This document shows, piece after piece, positions 36,683-46,195 of a stretch of DNA of 64,000 nt. The stretch covers positions 310,001 to 374,000 of the forward strand of contig NZ_JXJU01000001.1 in assembly GCF_002441655.1 (NCBI RefSeq), given 5' to 3'. Made by a program: the position numbers and the translations under genes. The number at the start of each line of letters is the position of its first letter. The stretch's first letter is position 1. The notes under the pieces were generated by a model, which saw nothing but the letters and a program-made list of their open reading frames with translations, was not told where the DNA came from and made no database searches. Source of the DNA: Lactococcus fujiensis JCM 16395. Lineage in GTDB: Bacteria; Bacillota; Bacilli; Lactobacillales; Streptococcaceae.

Positions 36683-37972
36683 ATGAAAGACGATATTATT
36701 CTTCACGTTGATGAGAAACCAAAAGCGTCACAATGGTTTGGATTATCCTTCCAACACTTATTTGCCATGTTTGGTTCGACCGTTTTAGTTCCAATTTTAG
36801 TCGGAATTAATCCGGCTATTGCATTACTTAGCTCAGGGCTTGGAACTTTAGCTCACATGTCGGTAACAAAATTCAAAGTGCCTGCTTATATGGGGTCGAG
36901 TTTCGCCTATATTGGTGCCATGCAACTTTTGATGAAGCATGGGGGAATGCCTGCGATTGCTCAAGGTGCAATGACGGGCGGTCTTGTTTACCTGATCGTG
37001 GCTTTGATTGTCAAGTTTGCTGGAAATGGATGGATTGATAAAATATTGCCTCCGATTGTAGTGGGTCCTATTGTCATGGTCATCGGGTTGAGTTTGGCAC
37101 CAACTGCCATTAATGATGCCATGTATATCACGCCTGGTACTCAAACTGGATATAGTATGGCCTACATCATCATCGCTCTGATCACAGTATTATCTATTGT
37201 CATTTATAGTATTTATGGTCGTGGGTTCTTGTCAGTCGTTCCAATTTTATTGGGGATAGTCACTGGTTACGTTGCAGCTTTGGTCATTGGGAAAATGACC
37301 GGCATGGATATTATTTCATTCTCTGGTGTATCATCAGCAAATTGGTTGAGTTTGCCTCCAGTCGAGATCCCATTTGCTTCATATCAATGGGCATTCTATC
37401 CATCAGCAATCTTAACAATGGCTCCCATCGCTTTTGTCACAATGACAGAACACTTTGGGCATATCATGGTTTTGAATTCATTGACCAAGAAAGATTATTT
37501 CAAAGATCCAGGACTTGAAAAAACACTAACCGGAGACGGGGTTGCACAAATTATTGCTGGTTTTGTTGGGGCACCTCCTGTCACTTCTTACGGTGAAAAT
37601 ATTGGCGTCATGGCAATCACCAAAATCCATTCCATCTATGTAATTGCTGGTGCAGCTGGATTAGCGATCGTGGTATCCTTCATAGGCAAAATTACTGCGC
37701 TCTTACAATCCATTCCGGCACCTGTTATTGGTGGCGCATCCATTGCCTTATTCGGTGTTATAGCAGCATCAGGGTTGAAAATCTTGGTCGAAAATAAAAT
37801 CAACTTTGACATCAAGCGAAATCTCTTGATTTCGTCAGTTGTTCTGGTTATCGGGATTGGTGGCATGGTCTTTGATATTTCACTGGGGGGACATAGTTTA
37901 CAAATATCTCCCGTTGCGATTGCAACTTTATTCGGAATTATTTTAAACCTTGTTTTACCAAAAGAAGACTAA
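36683..37972 (+). CDS. pyrP: Uracil permease
   Basis: This is a proton-driven uracil importer of the NCS2/UraA family. The 429-residue protein has about 12-14 transmembrane segments and family motifs SFQHLFAMFGSTVLVPILVG, VPAYMGSSFAYIGAM, MTEHFGHIMV and the QxxxxxE-type region GAPPVTSYGENIGVMA. It lies in the pyrimidine operon between pyrR and pyrB, so uptake and synthesis are controlled together. Confidence 0.95.
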   Translation: MKDDIILHVDEKPKASQWFGLSFQHLFAMFGSTVLVPILVGINPAIALLSSGLGTLAHMSVTKFKVPAYMGSSFAYIGAMQLLMKHGGMPAIAQGAMTGGLVYLIVALIVKFAGNGWIDKILPPIVVGPIVMVIGLSLAPTAINDAMYITPGTQTGYSMAYIIIALITVLSIVIYSIYGRGFLSVVPILLGIVTGYVAALVIGKMTGMDIISFSGVSSANWLSLPPVEIPFASYQWAFYPSAILTMAPIAFVTMTEHFGHIMVLNSLTKKDYFKDPGLEKTLTGDGVAQIIAGFVGAPPVTSYGENIGVMAITKIHSIYVIAGAAGLAIVVSFIGKITALLQSIPAPVIGGASIALFGVIAASGLKILVENKINFDIKRNLLISSVVLVIGIGGMVFDISLGGHSLQISPVAIATLFGIILNLVLPKED

Positions 37973-38046
37973 ATAATAAAGCAACGTTCATCTAATAAAA
38001 ACTCAAAATAACAAACGATTTTTAATAAATTGAAAGAAGTCATAAA

Positions 38047-38988
38047 ATGAGTACAACAAACAAATTGACCTTGTCCAATCTGACAAGTATGGAAGATTTA
38101 TCAATTGAAGAAGTCATGGCGCTGATTCAACGTGCTACAGATTTCAAAAATAGAAAAGTAAAAATACCTCAATTTCCTCAGACTTTTGTATCGAATTTGT
38201 TTTTTGAAAATAGTACACGAACCCATCAATCTTTTCATGTTGCCGAAAGAAAATTGGGATTGGAAGTGCTAGAATTTGAGGCGGCAGACAGCTCCATTAA
38301 AAAAGGTGAAACGTTGTATGACACAATTCTAACGCTCAATGCTTTGGGGACAAGTATTGTCGTCATTCGAGCAAAAGAAGAAAAGTACTATGAACCTCTT
38401 ATCCAATCAAAAAGTTTAACGTGCGCCGTAGTTAACGGTGGCGATGGTTCTGGACAGCATCCCAGTCAATGCTTATTGGACTTAATGACCATCTATGAAG
38501 AGTTTGGACATTTTAAAGGCCTAAAAATTGCGATTTCAGGAGATTTAAGTCATTCTCGCGTGGCAAAATCTAATATGATGATATTAAAAAAATTAGGTGC
38601 TGTGCTCTATTTCACTGGTCCTGAAGAATGGTACACGCCTGAATTCGATGCGTTTGGAAAATATGTCAAGATAGATGAAATACTGCCAGAATTAGATGTT
38701 GAAATGCTTCTCCGAGTTCAGTTTGAGCGACACGAGGAAAACGAAGGATTTTCGAAAGTCGATTACCATCAAACCTATGGTCTTACCATCAAACGAGCTC
38801 AGAAAATGAAGAAAACAGCGATTATCATGCACCCAGCTCCAGTCAATCGTGATGTAGAAATAGCTGATGAGCTGGTTGAATCACGACAAAGTCGTATCGT
38901 TCAGCAAATGACAAATGGTGTATACATTCGAATGGCGATTCTTGAAGCAATTCTAAATAAACAAAATCAAAAAGCAATGACGATTTAA
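38047..38988 (+). CDS. pyrB: Aspartate carbamoyltransferase, catalytic subunit
   Basis: PyrB joins carbamoyl phosphate and aspartate, the committed step of pyrimidine synthesis. The 313-residue protein has the carbamoyl-phosphate loop [17 protein letters not shown] (near residue 55), [15 protein letters not shown], and [11 protein letters not shown] near the C-terminus. There is no regulatory PyrI gene, as expected in Gram-positive bacteria. The SD is weak (GAAAGAAG). Confidence 0.96.
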   Translation: MSTTNKLTLSNLTSMEDLSIEEVMALIQRATDFKNRKVKIPQFPQTFVSNLFFENSTRTHQSFHVAERKLGLEVLEFEAADSSIKKGETLYDTILTLNALGTSIVVIRAKEEKYYEPLIQSKSLTCAVVNGGDGSGQHPSQCLLDLMTIYEEFGHFKGLKIAISGDLSHSRVAKSNMMILKKLGAVLYFTGPEEWYTPEFDAFGKYVKIDEILPELDVEMLLRVQFERHEENEGFSKVDYHQTYGLTIKRAQKMKKTAIIMHPAPVNRDVEIADELVESRQSRIVQQMTNGVYIRMAILEAILNKQNQKAMTI

Positions 38989-39059
38989 AAAATCAGTGCT
39001 GACAATTCGCAGCAAAGTGTATGTTTGTTGTGCAAAAAGAAAATCGAGGTAAGATAATT

Positions 39060-40148
39060 ATGAGCAAGAGACTCCTAATCTTAGAAGACGGAACGGTATT
39101 CGAAGGCGAGGCAATTGGCGCCAATATAGAAGTGAACGGTGAACTCGTTTTTAATACAGGGATGACGGGCTATCAAGAATCAATCACTGATCAATCCTAC
39201 AATGGTCAGATTTTGATGTTTACCTTTCCCCTGGTCGGAAATTACGGAATTAATCGAGATGACTACGAGACCATAATACCAACATGCAAGGGTGTCGTAG
39301 TTCACGAAGCAGCACGTCGACCATCGAATTGGCGTAGCAACATGTCCCTCAATGAATTTCTTGAAGCAAGGCGGATTCCGGGCATTAGTGGAATCGACAC
39401 AAGAGCGCTGACAAAAATTGTGCGTGAGCATGGAACAATGAAAGCATCACTTGTTAGTCCCGGCGATGAATTTGAACATCAAATGAGTCAATTAAAAGCA
39501 ACCGTTTTGCCCACGAATCAAGTTCAAACCAGCAGTACCTTGACCCCATATCCCTCACCGAATATCGGAAGAAAAATTGTTGTTGTCGATTTTGGCTTGA
39601 AACATTCCATTTTAAGAGAATTGTCAAAACGTCATTGCGACGTCACAGTTGTTCCATTTAATACAAGTGCAGAAGAAATATTAAGCATGCATCCAGATGG
39701 CGTCATGTTAACAAATGGCCCTGGCGACCCAACTGATGTACCAGAGGCACTAAAGATGATTCAATCCATCCTTGGTCAAGTTCCTATTTTCGGAATTTGT
39801 TTGGGACACCAATTACTAAGTCTGGCTTGCGGTGCTACAACTTACAAAATGAAGTTTGGTCACCGAGGATTTAATCACGCCGTACGAGAAATAGCTACAG
39901 GACGAATTGATTTCACATCTCAAAACCATGGCTACGCTGTCGCCCGTGAAAATTTACCAAAGGATTTGCTCATCACACATGAAGAAATCAACGACCATTC
40001 GATAGAAGGCATCCGACATCGAAATTATCCAGCGTTCTCCGTGCAGTTTCACCCAGATGCAGCGCCTGGTCCACATGATGCCTCTTACCTGTTTGATGAT
40101 TTCATGGATTTGATTGACCAATGCCATACGGTAGAAGTAAATCAATAA
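39060..40148 (+). CDS. carA: Carbamoyl-phosphate synthase, small (glutaminase) subunit
   Basis: CarA frees ammonia from glutamine for the large subunit CarB, giving carbamoyl phosphate for pyrimidines and arginine. The 362-residue protein has the N-terminal CarA domain and a class I glutaminase with nucleophile cysteine in [15 protein letters not shown]. The end motif is [11 protein letters not shown], so the usual HPE has aspartate. The start is the ATG at 39060 ([18 protein letters not shown]) with GAGG upstream; the ATG at 39021 lacks support. No carB follows; it is probably elsewhere on the chromosome, as known for Lactococcus. Confidence 0.95.
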   Translation: MSKRLLILEDGTVFEGEAIGANIEVNGELVFNTGMTGYQESITDQSYNGQILMFTFPLVGNYGINRDDYETIIPTCKGVVVHEAARRPSNWRSNMSLNEFLEARRIPGISGIDTRALTKIVREHGTMKASLVSPGDEFEHQMSQLKATVLPTNQVQTSSTLTPYPSPNIGRKIVVVDFGLKHSILRELSKRHCDVTVVPFNTSAEEILSMHPDGVMLTNGPGDPTDVPEALKMIQSILGQVPIFGICLGHQLLSLACGATTYKMKFGHRGFNHAVREIATGRIDFTSQNHGYAVARENLPKDLLITHEEINDHSIEGIRHRNYPAFSVQFHPDAAPGPHDASYLFDDFMDLIDQCHTVEVNQ

Positions 40149-40150
40149 TC

Positions 40151-40171
40151 TGTCAAGAAAAAAACTTGACA
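40151..40171 (+). terminator. Possible hairpin at the end of the pyr operon
   Basis: TGTCAAG and CTTGACA form a 7-bp stem around seven A, but the T run after it is short and delayed (ATTTTTA). It may be a weak terminator or a processing hairpin. Confidence 0.5.
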
Positions 40172-40186
40172 AAGCGATTTTTATAC

Positions 40187-40215
40187 TTGAAATTAATGAT
40201 TGATTTTGCTAAAAT
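40187..40215 (+). promoter_or_regulatory. Promoter of rpmE2
   Basis: TTGAAA (40187-40192), a 17-bp spacer and TAAAAT (40210-40215), with an upstream TG. Confidence 0.8.
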
Positions 40216-40278
40216 AGATTAGTATTCGTACAACTTTGGTCTGGCAAACAGTCCAAGGCAGAAAGGAAATTTCTAAAA

Positions 40279-40518
40279 ATGAAAAAAGGTATCCATCCTA
40301 AGTATCAAGAAGTTGTCTTCATGGACACAACAACTGGTTTTAAATTCTTGAGTGGTTCAACTAAATTCTCTAAAGAAACAATTGAATTCGAAGGAAACAC
40401 ATATCCATTGATCCGTGTTGAAACTTCAGCTGACTCACACCCATTCTACACTGGTAAAGCAAAATTCCAAGCTGCAGATGGACGTATCGCACGTTTCAAC
40501 AAAAAATATGGAAAATAA
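40279..40518 (+). CDS. rpmE2: Ribosomal protein L31, type B
   Basis: A 79-residue large-subunit ribosomal protein. It starts [20 protein letters not shown] and ends [12 protein letters not shown]. The zinc-binding CxxC of type A L31 is absent, marking the zinc-independent type B form. The SD GAAAGGAAA stands close before ATG. It is monocistronic, flanked by its own promoter and two terminators. Confidence 0.96.
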   Translation: MKKGIHPKYQEVVFMDTTTGFKFLSGSTKFSKETIEFEGNTYPLIRVETSADSHPFYTGKAKFQAADGRIARFNKKYGK

Positions 40519-40520
40519 TA

Positions 40521-40540
40521 AACAGCGAAAGCTGTTTTTA
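40521..40540 (+). terminator. Terminator of rpmE2
   Basis: AACAGC-GAAA-GCTGTT with a stable GAAA tetraloop, followed by TTT. Confidence 0.88.
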
Positions 40541-40550
40541 TTTTATCGAG

Positions 40551-40573
40551 AAGAGCTATTGCTCTTTTTTTTT
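40551..40573 (+). terminator. Second terminator after rpmE2
   Basis: AAGAGC-TATT-GCTCTT followed by a long T run. Confidence 0.85.
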
Positions 40574-40596
40574 ATTATTCTGAGCAATTAGCTTGC

Positions 40597-40645
40597 GTTT
40601 ACAAACGTAAATGATATAATCAATATATAGTTTACAAATGTAAAC
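40597..40645 (+). promoter_or_regulatory. Paired operators around the -10 of the stress operon
   Basis: GTTTACAAACGTAAAT (40597-40612, 14 of 16 symmetric) and GTTTACAAATGTAAAC (40630-40645, perfect apart from the two central A) flank an extended -10 TGATATAAT ending at 40620. The centres are 33 bp apart. The repressor that reads them is not in this window; MarR-, PadR- or TetR-type proteins are possible. Confidence 0.75.
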
Positions 40646-40683
40646 GATAAGCGATTTAATTTATTTTTTGAAAAAGGAGTATG

Positions 40684-41292
40684 ATGACACATTATATTTT
40701 TAAAGAAGGAAAAGCAAATTTAGCACCCGTTTTACTGTTACATGGGACAGGTGGGGACGAGCATCAATTGGTGACATTGGCAGAATTAATCGCACCAGGT
40801 CATCCGATTTTATCCATTCGCGGACGCATTTCTGAGGGGGGCATGAATCGTTATTTCCGCCTCAAAGCCCCGGGGTTTAGACAAGAAAATTTTGATTTGG
40901 TTTCTTTAGCCATCGAAAGTGATTGGTTAGCCGAAGAAATAAAGCGTTTGAGTGAAAAACATCAACTTGATTCGCATCATTTTATTGCTATTGGTTATTC
41001 AAATGGGGCCAATATGACATTGAATATGGCGCTGAATGGAAAATTCAGTTTTTCCAAGATGATTGCCTTTCATCCGATGCAAATTGCCAAAATTGAACAG
41101 GCTGATGTTGTGAAAACTGACTTTTTCCTAACCAATGACCCAGCAGATCCAATTGTGCCAAGGGTATGGTTCGATGCTTTGGTAGCTGATATCAAACAGG
41201 CAGGTTGTCAACCTGAGATTTTTAAGAGTTCATATGGACATCAACTCACTGAAGATGAAGTAAACGCAGCTAAAAACTGGCTGAATCAATAA
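40684..41292 (+). CDS. Alpha/beta hydrolase, MhqD/carboxylesterase type
   Basis: The 202-residue cytoplasmic hydrolase has VLLLHGTGGDEHQLVTLAE, the nucleophile elbow GYSNGANM, LTNDPADPIVP with the acidic residue and YGHQLTEDE with the histidine. It is of the phospholipase/carboxylesterase group that includes MhqD of Bacillus. With a ring-cleaving-dioxygenase-like VOC gene and a flavin reductase it forms an operon of the quinone-response type. Two starts three bases apart exist; 40684 has the better distance from AAAGGAG (40673-40679). Confidence 0.82.
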   Translation: MTHYIFKEGKANLAPVLLLHGTGGDEHQLVTLAELIAPGHPILSIRGRISEGGMNRYFRLKAPGFRQENFDLVSLAIESDWLAEEIKRLSEKHQLDSHHFIAIGYSNGANMTLNMALNGKFSFSKMIAFHPMQIAKIEQADVVKTDFFLTNDPADPIVPRVWFDALVADIKQAGCQPEIFKSSYGHQLTEDEVNAAKNWLNQ

Positions 41293-41316
41293 ATCAAAAG
41301 AAAACAAGGATTAAGC

Positions 41317-42495
41317 ATGACAAATCAAACAGAAACGCATATCAATTCAACTATTGAACAAGAAAATATTTTGGGTGGCGTACATCACGTCACAGCAATT
41401 ACATCAAGCGCTCAACATATCTATGATTTTTTTACTAATATCTTAGGTCTACGGCTAGCAAAATTGACCGTCAACCAAGACGACTATGAAACTTATCATC
41501 TCTTTTTCACCGAAGAAAATGCCAGAGGTGCAGATATGACATTCTTTGATTTCAAAAATGCACCTAAAGGGGAACACGGCTTGAATTCAATCGACCGTGC
41601 CTCATTCCGCGTTCCGACAGACGCTTCACTAGACTATTGGGAAAAACGTTTTGAACAAGCGCATGTTAAACATGGCTCAATTTCTACTTTGTTTGGTCAA
41701 AAAACACTTGCTTTTGAAGACTTCGATGGCCAACAATACCAATTAATTTCGGATGCACACGATAGTGGTGAAGCATCGAATGGGCGTTCATGGCAGCTTT
41801 CTAATGTTCCGGCAGAACATGGAATCACAGGGTTGGGTCCAGTGTTTGTAAAAGTTGCTAACCCTGAGAATTTAGAATTAATTATGGAAACAGTCTTCGG
41901 TTTTGTGAACGGGGGACAAGAAGGTAAATACCATTTATTTGAAGTGGCTAAAGGGGGCAATGGAGCCTCAGTTATTCTTGAAGATGCCAGCGATAATGAT
42001 GTTTATGCTTACCAAGGCTATGGAACCATTCACCACATGGCGCTCGGAACTGCCAACCCAGAAACATTGAACTATTGGATTAATCGAATTAAAGCTTATC
42101 GTTTGCCCCATTCAGGATTGGTTGACCGTTTCTATTTTTCAAGTGAATATGTTCGAGTTGCACCAGGGGTATTGTTTGAAATTGCCACTTATACACCTGG
42201 AATAGGAGCTTTAGAAATGGCAAAATCAGGCTTGGGAGCGGTCGATTCATACGAAGAGGCACTAATTACCTCAGGTTTTTGGATCGATGAATCTAAAGAT
42301 GTTGCTGGTACAAAATTGAGTTTACCACCTCACCTTTTCCCAGGAGATGAAGCAATAAAAGCTAAAACCGCTGCTAATTTACGTCCATTAGATACTTCTG
42401 ATGCCCTTCGTGATCGTTCAAATGACGAACTTTGGACGGTAGAAGATGTATTAAATAGACAAACAAGTAAAAATCATGATATAACTAAAGGATAA
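41317..42495 (+). CDS. Ring-cleaving-dioxygenase-like VOC protein, MhqO/MhqA type
   Basis: The 392-residue protein has paired VOC modules with metal ligands still in place: VHHVTAITSS at the N-terminus, TIHHMALGT near residue 240, and the glutamate in VLFEIATYTPG. This is the pattern of MhqA/MhqO-type putative ring-cleavage dioxygenases that protect against hydroquinones. It is longer than those (about 310 residues) because of a C-terminal extension (LPPHLFPGDEA, RDRSNDELWTVED). It stands between the hydrolase and the flavin reductase with short gaps. Confidence 0.85.
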   Translation: MTNQTETHINSTIEQENILGGVHHVTAITSSAQHIYDFFTNILGLRLAKLTVNQDDYETYHLFFTEENARGADMTFFDFKNAPKGEHGLNSIDRASFRVPTDASLDYWEKRFEQAHVKHGSISTLFGQKTLAFEDFDGQQYQLISDAHDSGEASNGRSWQLSNVPAEHGITGLGPVFVKVANPENLELIMETVFGFVNGGQEGKYHLFEVAKGGNGASVILEDASDNDVYAYQGYGTIHHMALGTANPETLNYWINRIKAYRLPHSGLVDRFYFSSEYVRVAPGVLFEIATYTPGIGALEMAKSGLGAVDSYEEALITSGFWIDESKDVAGTKLSLPPHLFPGDEAIKAKTAANLRPLDTSDALRDRSNDELWTVEDVLNRQTSKNHDITKG

Positions 42496-42516
42496 AGATT
42501 AATGTTGGAGGTCACG

Positions 42517-43107
42517 ATGAAAAGTTTTAATGTGGAGGAATTGGATGAACGACAAATCTATAAATTAATGTCGGGATCAATCATTCCTCGCCCAATCGCT
42601 TGGGTTACGACGCAAAATAGGTCAGGCCTCGTCAACGTTGCCCCTTTTAGTTTTTTTAATGTCGTTTCAAGTCAGCCACCTCTCGTCTCAATCGCTTTCA
42701 CAGCAAAAAAAGACACATTCAATAATATTATGGCGACCAAAGAAGCAGTTATCCATCTGATTTCGAGCCAAAATGTAAAAGAGATGAATTTGACAGCCTC
42801 CAAACTAAATTCAAACGAGAGTGAAGCAGACAAATATGATTTAGAATTAATTCCTTCTCAACGTGTAACTGTCCCTAGTTTAAAAAATAGTTTGGTCCGT
42901 TTTGAGACGGTTCTTTATAAGCACATTCCACTAGAAAATGACGCACAATTTGTCATTTTAAAGCTTAAGAATTTTATTTTTGATGAAGAAGTTTTGGAAG
43001 AATCAAGCTTACATATTTTAGCAGAGAAGCTTGATCCAGTTGCTCGTTTAGCTGGAAATAACTTTGCGACACTCGGAGAACAATGGACGCTCATTCGACC
43101 TGAATAA
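42517..43107 (+). CDS. Flavin reductase-like, FMN-binding split-barrel protein
   Basis: The 196-residue protein of the DIM6/NTAB group probably binds FMN and reduces flavin or an electrophilic substrate. Visible motifs: SGSIIPRPIAWVTTQN, VNVAPFSFFNVVSSQPPLVS and DPVARLAGNNFATLGE. The start is the ATG at 42517, with GGAGG 6 bases upstream; the ATG at 42502 precedes that SD. It is the third gene of the quinone-type operon and is followed by a terminator. Confidence 0.85.
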   Translation: MKSFNVEELDERQIYKLMSGSIIPRPIAWVTTQNRSGLVNVAPFSFFNVVSSQPPLVSIAFTAKKDTFNNIMATKEAVIHLISSQNVKEMNLTASKLNSNESEADKYDLELIPSQRVTVPSLKNSLVRFETVLYKHIPLENDAQFVILKLKNFIFDEEVLEESSLHILAEKLDPVARLAGNNFATLGEQWTLIRPE

Positions 43108-43117
43108 AAAGAGATAG

Positions 43118-43144
43118 AAAAAGCCAGATCATTGGCTTTTTTTA
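43118..43144 (+). terminator. Terminator of the stress operon
   Basis: AAAGCCA pairs with TGGCTTT around GATCAT, followed by a T run. Confidence 0.9.
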
Positions 43145-43253
43145 ATTTAATTATAATGTTTAATGATAAATTATAATAATATCTTAATTAATAGTAAATA
43201 TGCTTTGAAAAAAATTAAAAATAGGTTAAAATAAAACTAAGGAGAAGTAACAC

Positions 43254-43787
43254 ATGAAGTGGTCAACAAATGAAATAACCAAGAAAAAGAGCATTGATTT
43301 CGATGAAACATTAGAGTTAAGTGAGAGTCTAAGTCAACGTTCCTCAGAAATACTTAATGCAACACCAATACACGTCTTTGGACAAATTAGCTATGACAAT
43401 GGCTTATATCTCCTTGATTATCAATTGGATACCGTTCTTACCTTGCCCTCTTCACGTTCACTAAAACCGGTTGAATATCCAATGACAAGCTTCGTCAATG
43501 AAAGTTTTGCTAGTCCAGAATTTTTGAATTCATCAACAGATTTACTTGATTCTGATTTAATTATTCCGTTGGATAAAGACCTAATTTCACTCGATGAATC
43601 TGTTGAAGATAATATTTTACTAGAGATTCCATTACAGGTTCTTTCAGATGAAGAAAAAGAGATTTCTGAACTACCAGCTGGTCAGCATTGGACTGTCTTG
43701 AGCGAAGATGATTATCAGGCCAAACAGGTTGAGAAAAAGGAAGAAAAGAAGTCGCCATTCGCGGATTTAGACGGACTTTTTGACTAA
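43254..43787 (+). CDS. DUF177 (YceD-like) protein
   Basis: The 177-residue acidic protein matches the DUF177 family, whose members are linked to 23S rRNA accumulation. Features: HVFGQISYDNGLYLLDYQLD, the central acidic stretch, LEIPLQVLSDEEKE and the C-terminal SPFADLDGLFD typical of the family. The two cysteines found in many members are absent. In many bacteria it precedes rpmF; here, as in streptococci, it precedes covR instead. SD AAGGAGAAG. Confidence 0.85.
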   Translation: MKWSTNEITKKKSIDFDETLELSESLSQRSSEILNATPIHVFGQISYDNGLYLLDYQLDTVLTLPSSRSLKPVEYPMTSFVNESFASPEFLNSSTDLLDSDLIIPLDKDLISLDESVEDNILLEIPLQVLSDEEKEISELPAGQHWTVLSEDDYQAKQVEKKEEKKSPFADLDGLFD

Positions 43788-43937
43788 ATTAATTTGAATG
43801 TATGCTAAATATGACTTTATGATAAAAAAATTAGAATAAAATGAGTGAAATTCTCGCTTATTTTTTATAATTGAATTATAATGTCGTTAGAGCGAATCAG
43901 CTTCACTTATTTTTTTACTAAGATAAAGGAGAATAAC

Positions 43938-44633
43938 ATGGCATCTAAGAAAATTTTAATCATCGAAGATGAACGAAATCTTGCTCGCTTTGTTTCACTT
44001 GAGCTTGAACATGAAGGTTATGCAACCGAAATAAAAGAAAATGGACGTGTGGGTCTTGATGAGGCCTTGAGCAAAGAATTTGATCTGATCTTACTCGACT
44101 TGATGTTACCTGAGCTTGACGGTTTTGAAGTTGCACGTCGACTTCGCAAGGAAAAGGACACGCCAATTATTATGATGACTGCGCGCGATTCTACTATGGA
44201 TCGTGTTGCTGGACTTGATATTGGGGCGGATGATTATATTACAAAACCTTTTGCAATTGAGGAATTGTTGGCTAGAGTTCGTGCATTCTTTCGTCGTGAA
44301 GAACATTCGCATCTAGCTGAAGAAGCTGCTAATACGTCATTTCGTGACTTGGTAATTGATAAAACAAATCGAACCGTTCATCGGGGTAAGAAAGTCATTG
44401 ATCTCACACGCCGTGAATACGACCTTTTGTTAACATTGATGAAGCATACAGGTGATGTTGTAACACGCGAACATTTGGTCTCAGAAGTCTGGGGCTACGA
44501 AGAAGGAACTGAAACGAATGTCGTAGATGTTTATATTAGGTACCTGCGCAATAAAATTGACGTGGACGGAAAAGAAAGCTATATCCAAACTGTTCGAGGC
44601 CTCGGATATGTCATGCGTGACCGTTCAAAATAA
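43938..44633 (+). CDS. covR: Response regulator, CovR/CsrR-like
   Basis: A 231-residue OmpR-family response regulator. The receiver domain has IIEDERNLARFVSLELE and the phospho-acceptor Asp54 in LILLDLMLPELDG; the C-terminal winged helix has LTRREYDLLLTLMKH and TNVVDVYIRYLRNKID. The order DUF177-covR-covS and the protein style match streptococcal CovR, a repressor of surface and stress genes. The start is the ATG at 43938 with AAAGGAG upstream; the in-frame ATG at 43881 has no SD. A hairpin separates it from its kinase. Confidence 0.9.
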   Translation: MASKKILIIEDERNLARFVSLELEHEGYATEIKENGRVGLDEALSKEFDLILLDLMLPELDGFEVARRLRKEKDTPIIMMTARDSTMDRVAGLDIGADDYITKPFAIEELLARVRAFFRREEHSHLAEEAANTSFRDLVIDKTNRTVHRGKKVIDLTRREYDLLLTLMKHTGDVVTREHLVSEVWGYEEGTETNVVDVYIRYLRNKIDVDGKESYIQTVRGLGYVMRDRSK

Positions 44634-44647
44634 TGAAAAATAAATAA

Positions 44648-44676
44648 AAATTCTGTCAGCACTGACAGAATTTTTC
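44648..44676 (+). terminator. Terminator-like hairpin between covR and covS
   Basis: AAATTCTGTCAG pairs with CTGACAGAATTT around CA and is followed by TTC. It should lower covS expression relative to covR. Its core is shared with terminators at 13.8 and 59.95 kb. Confidence 0.85.
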
Positions 44677-44706
44677 TGAATAATATTAAGGTAATCTAAA
44701 GATAGA

Positions 44707-46194
44707 ATGAATAGTTTATTTAAAAAAGAAATAAAAAAAGTTAGAGAAAATCAGTCCAGACGTCCAATTGTTTTACGTTGGGCTTTTGTCAATACAATTT
44801 TCTGTTTCGTCGTCTTTACGATTTTTTCAGTACTGATTTACCAGATTACCGTGACAACCTATGTAAATGAGGAAAAAAGTGGCATCATGACTGCGATGGA
44901 CAATGTAGATGATACACTTAATAAATCTGACGTCCCATTAACGCTTCAAAATTTACATAATTTTATTCAATTCAACAAAGTTACGCCGAGTCATACAGAG
45001 GACGAAACACTTAAGACACTCAATTCGATGGTTGGACACCGTCGGTCGTTCTATATCTATGATGTAGACAAACGTCTGCTATATACGACAGCAAAAACGG
45101 CCATGGATTTTCAAAATAAACCCAACAATAAGATCGTTGAAATCAACGGCAAAACGCCAGGCTATATTGTTGAACGGAAAATTATTTCGCAAGAAACAGG
45201 TGAGCCAATAGGTTATATTCAAGCATTCTATGATATTAGTTTCTACTATAATATAAATCGTCGCTTGATGCTTACTTTGACTATTTTAGAAATTGTCGTC
45301 CTGATCTTATCACAAATTATCGGCTTCTATATGGTGGCACGCTTTATGACTCCACTCGAGAAATTACACAAAGCCATGAAAAAAGTGGCAACATCCCCTG
45401 AAATAGCCTACCAGCCAGTGATTATAAAAACAAATGATGAGATTGAAGATTTGGCTGATGTCTACAATCAAACAATGGAAAAAGCGCATCGCTATTTAGA
45501 ACAGCAGAAAAGGTTAGTGTCAGATGTTTCTCATGAATTGAGAACACCCTTAGCCGTGTTAGATGGTCATATTAACATGTTGAATCGCTGGGGGAAAAAT
45601 GATCCTGAAATTCTTGAAGAATCCTTGCTAGCCAGCCGCGAAGAAATTATTCGGATGAAATCTATGCTGGAAGAAATGTTAGCATTATCACGCTTTGAAA
45701 ATGATGAAATGGACTTAGAACATCTATCAACCGATCTGCCTCGAATTGCTGATCTTACATTGAAAAATTTTAAATTGGTTCACGAAAATTTTGATCTAAA
45801 AATGATTAATCTTATTCAAGGAGAAGGATTAGCTAAAATTCATGAAAATCATTATGAACAAGGCTTACTCATTTTGTTAGACAATGCCGCAAAATATTCG
45901 CCGGGTGAAACAAAAGAAATTACCATGACTTTATCTGAGGACGAAAATTACATCATCACTTCGATTGCAGACAAGGGAATGGGCATTGGTGAAGATGATA
46001 TTGGTCATGTTTTCGAGCGCTTCTTCCGTGCAGACAAAGCTAGAAGTCGTCAAATTGGCGGTACAGGATTAGGACTTTCAATTATCAGTCAATTGGTTGA
46101 CAATTATAATGGTGAAATATCTGTCCATTCTAAGTTAGGTATCGGTTCCGACTTTATCTTAAAAATACCAAAAGTAAAACCGAATGAGGAATAA
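44707..46194 (+). CDS. covS: Sensor histidine kinase, CovS/CsrS-like
   Basis: The 495-residue membrane kinase has a first helix (FVNTIFCFVVFTIFSVLIY), an extracellular sensor region of about 140 residues, a second helix (TILEIVVLILSQIIGFYMV), a HAMP linker, the phosphohistidine in VSDVSHELRTPLAVLDGH (His276), and an ATPase domain with LLILLDNAAKYSPG and GGTGLGLSIISQLVDNY. It is the partner of the upstream regulator. The SD is weak and a hairpin lies just upstream, so it is probably made in smaller amounts than CovR. Confidence 0.9.
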   Translation: MNSLFKKEIKKVRENQSRRPIVLRWAFVNTIFCFVVFTIFSVLIYQITVTTYVNEEKSGIMTAMDNVDDTLNKSDVPLTLQNLHNFIQFNKVTPSHTEDETLKTLNSMVGHRRSFYIYDVDKRLLYTTAKTAMDFQNKPNNKIVEINGKTPGYIVERKIISQETGEPIGYIQAFYDISFYYNINRRLMLTLTILEIVVLILSQIIGFYMVARFMTPLEKLHKAMKKVATSPEIAYQPVIIKTNDEIEDLADVYNQTMEKAHRYLEQQKRLVSDVSHELRTPLAVLDGHINMLNRWGKNDPEILEESLLASREEIIRMKSMLEEMLALSRFENDEMDLEHLSTDLPRIADLTLKNFKLVHENFDLKMINLIQGEGLAKIHENHYEQGLLILLDNAAKYSPGETKEITMTLSEDENYIITSIADKGMGIGEDDIGHVFERFFRADKARSRQIGGTGLGLSIISQLVDNYNGEISVHSKLGIGSDFILKIPKVKPNEE

Positions 46195-46195
46195 A

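Noticed and set aside
39060-40148. carA as an inactive glutaminase because HPE reads HPD
   Set aside because: The aspartate form before AAPGPHD appears to be an accepted variant in related bacteria and the nucleophile cysteine and histidine are intact.
40597-40645. cre sites at the stress operon promoter
   Set aside because: GTTTACAAATGTAAAC lacks the central CG of cre and is a much better stand-alone palindrome; the two sites frame the -10 as an operator pair would.
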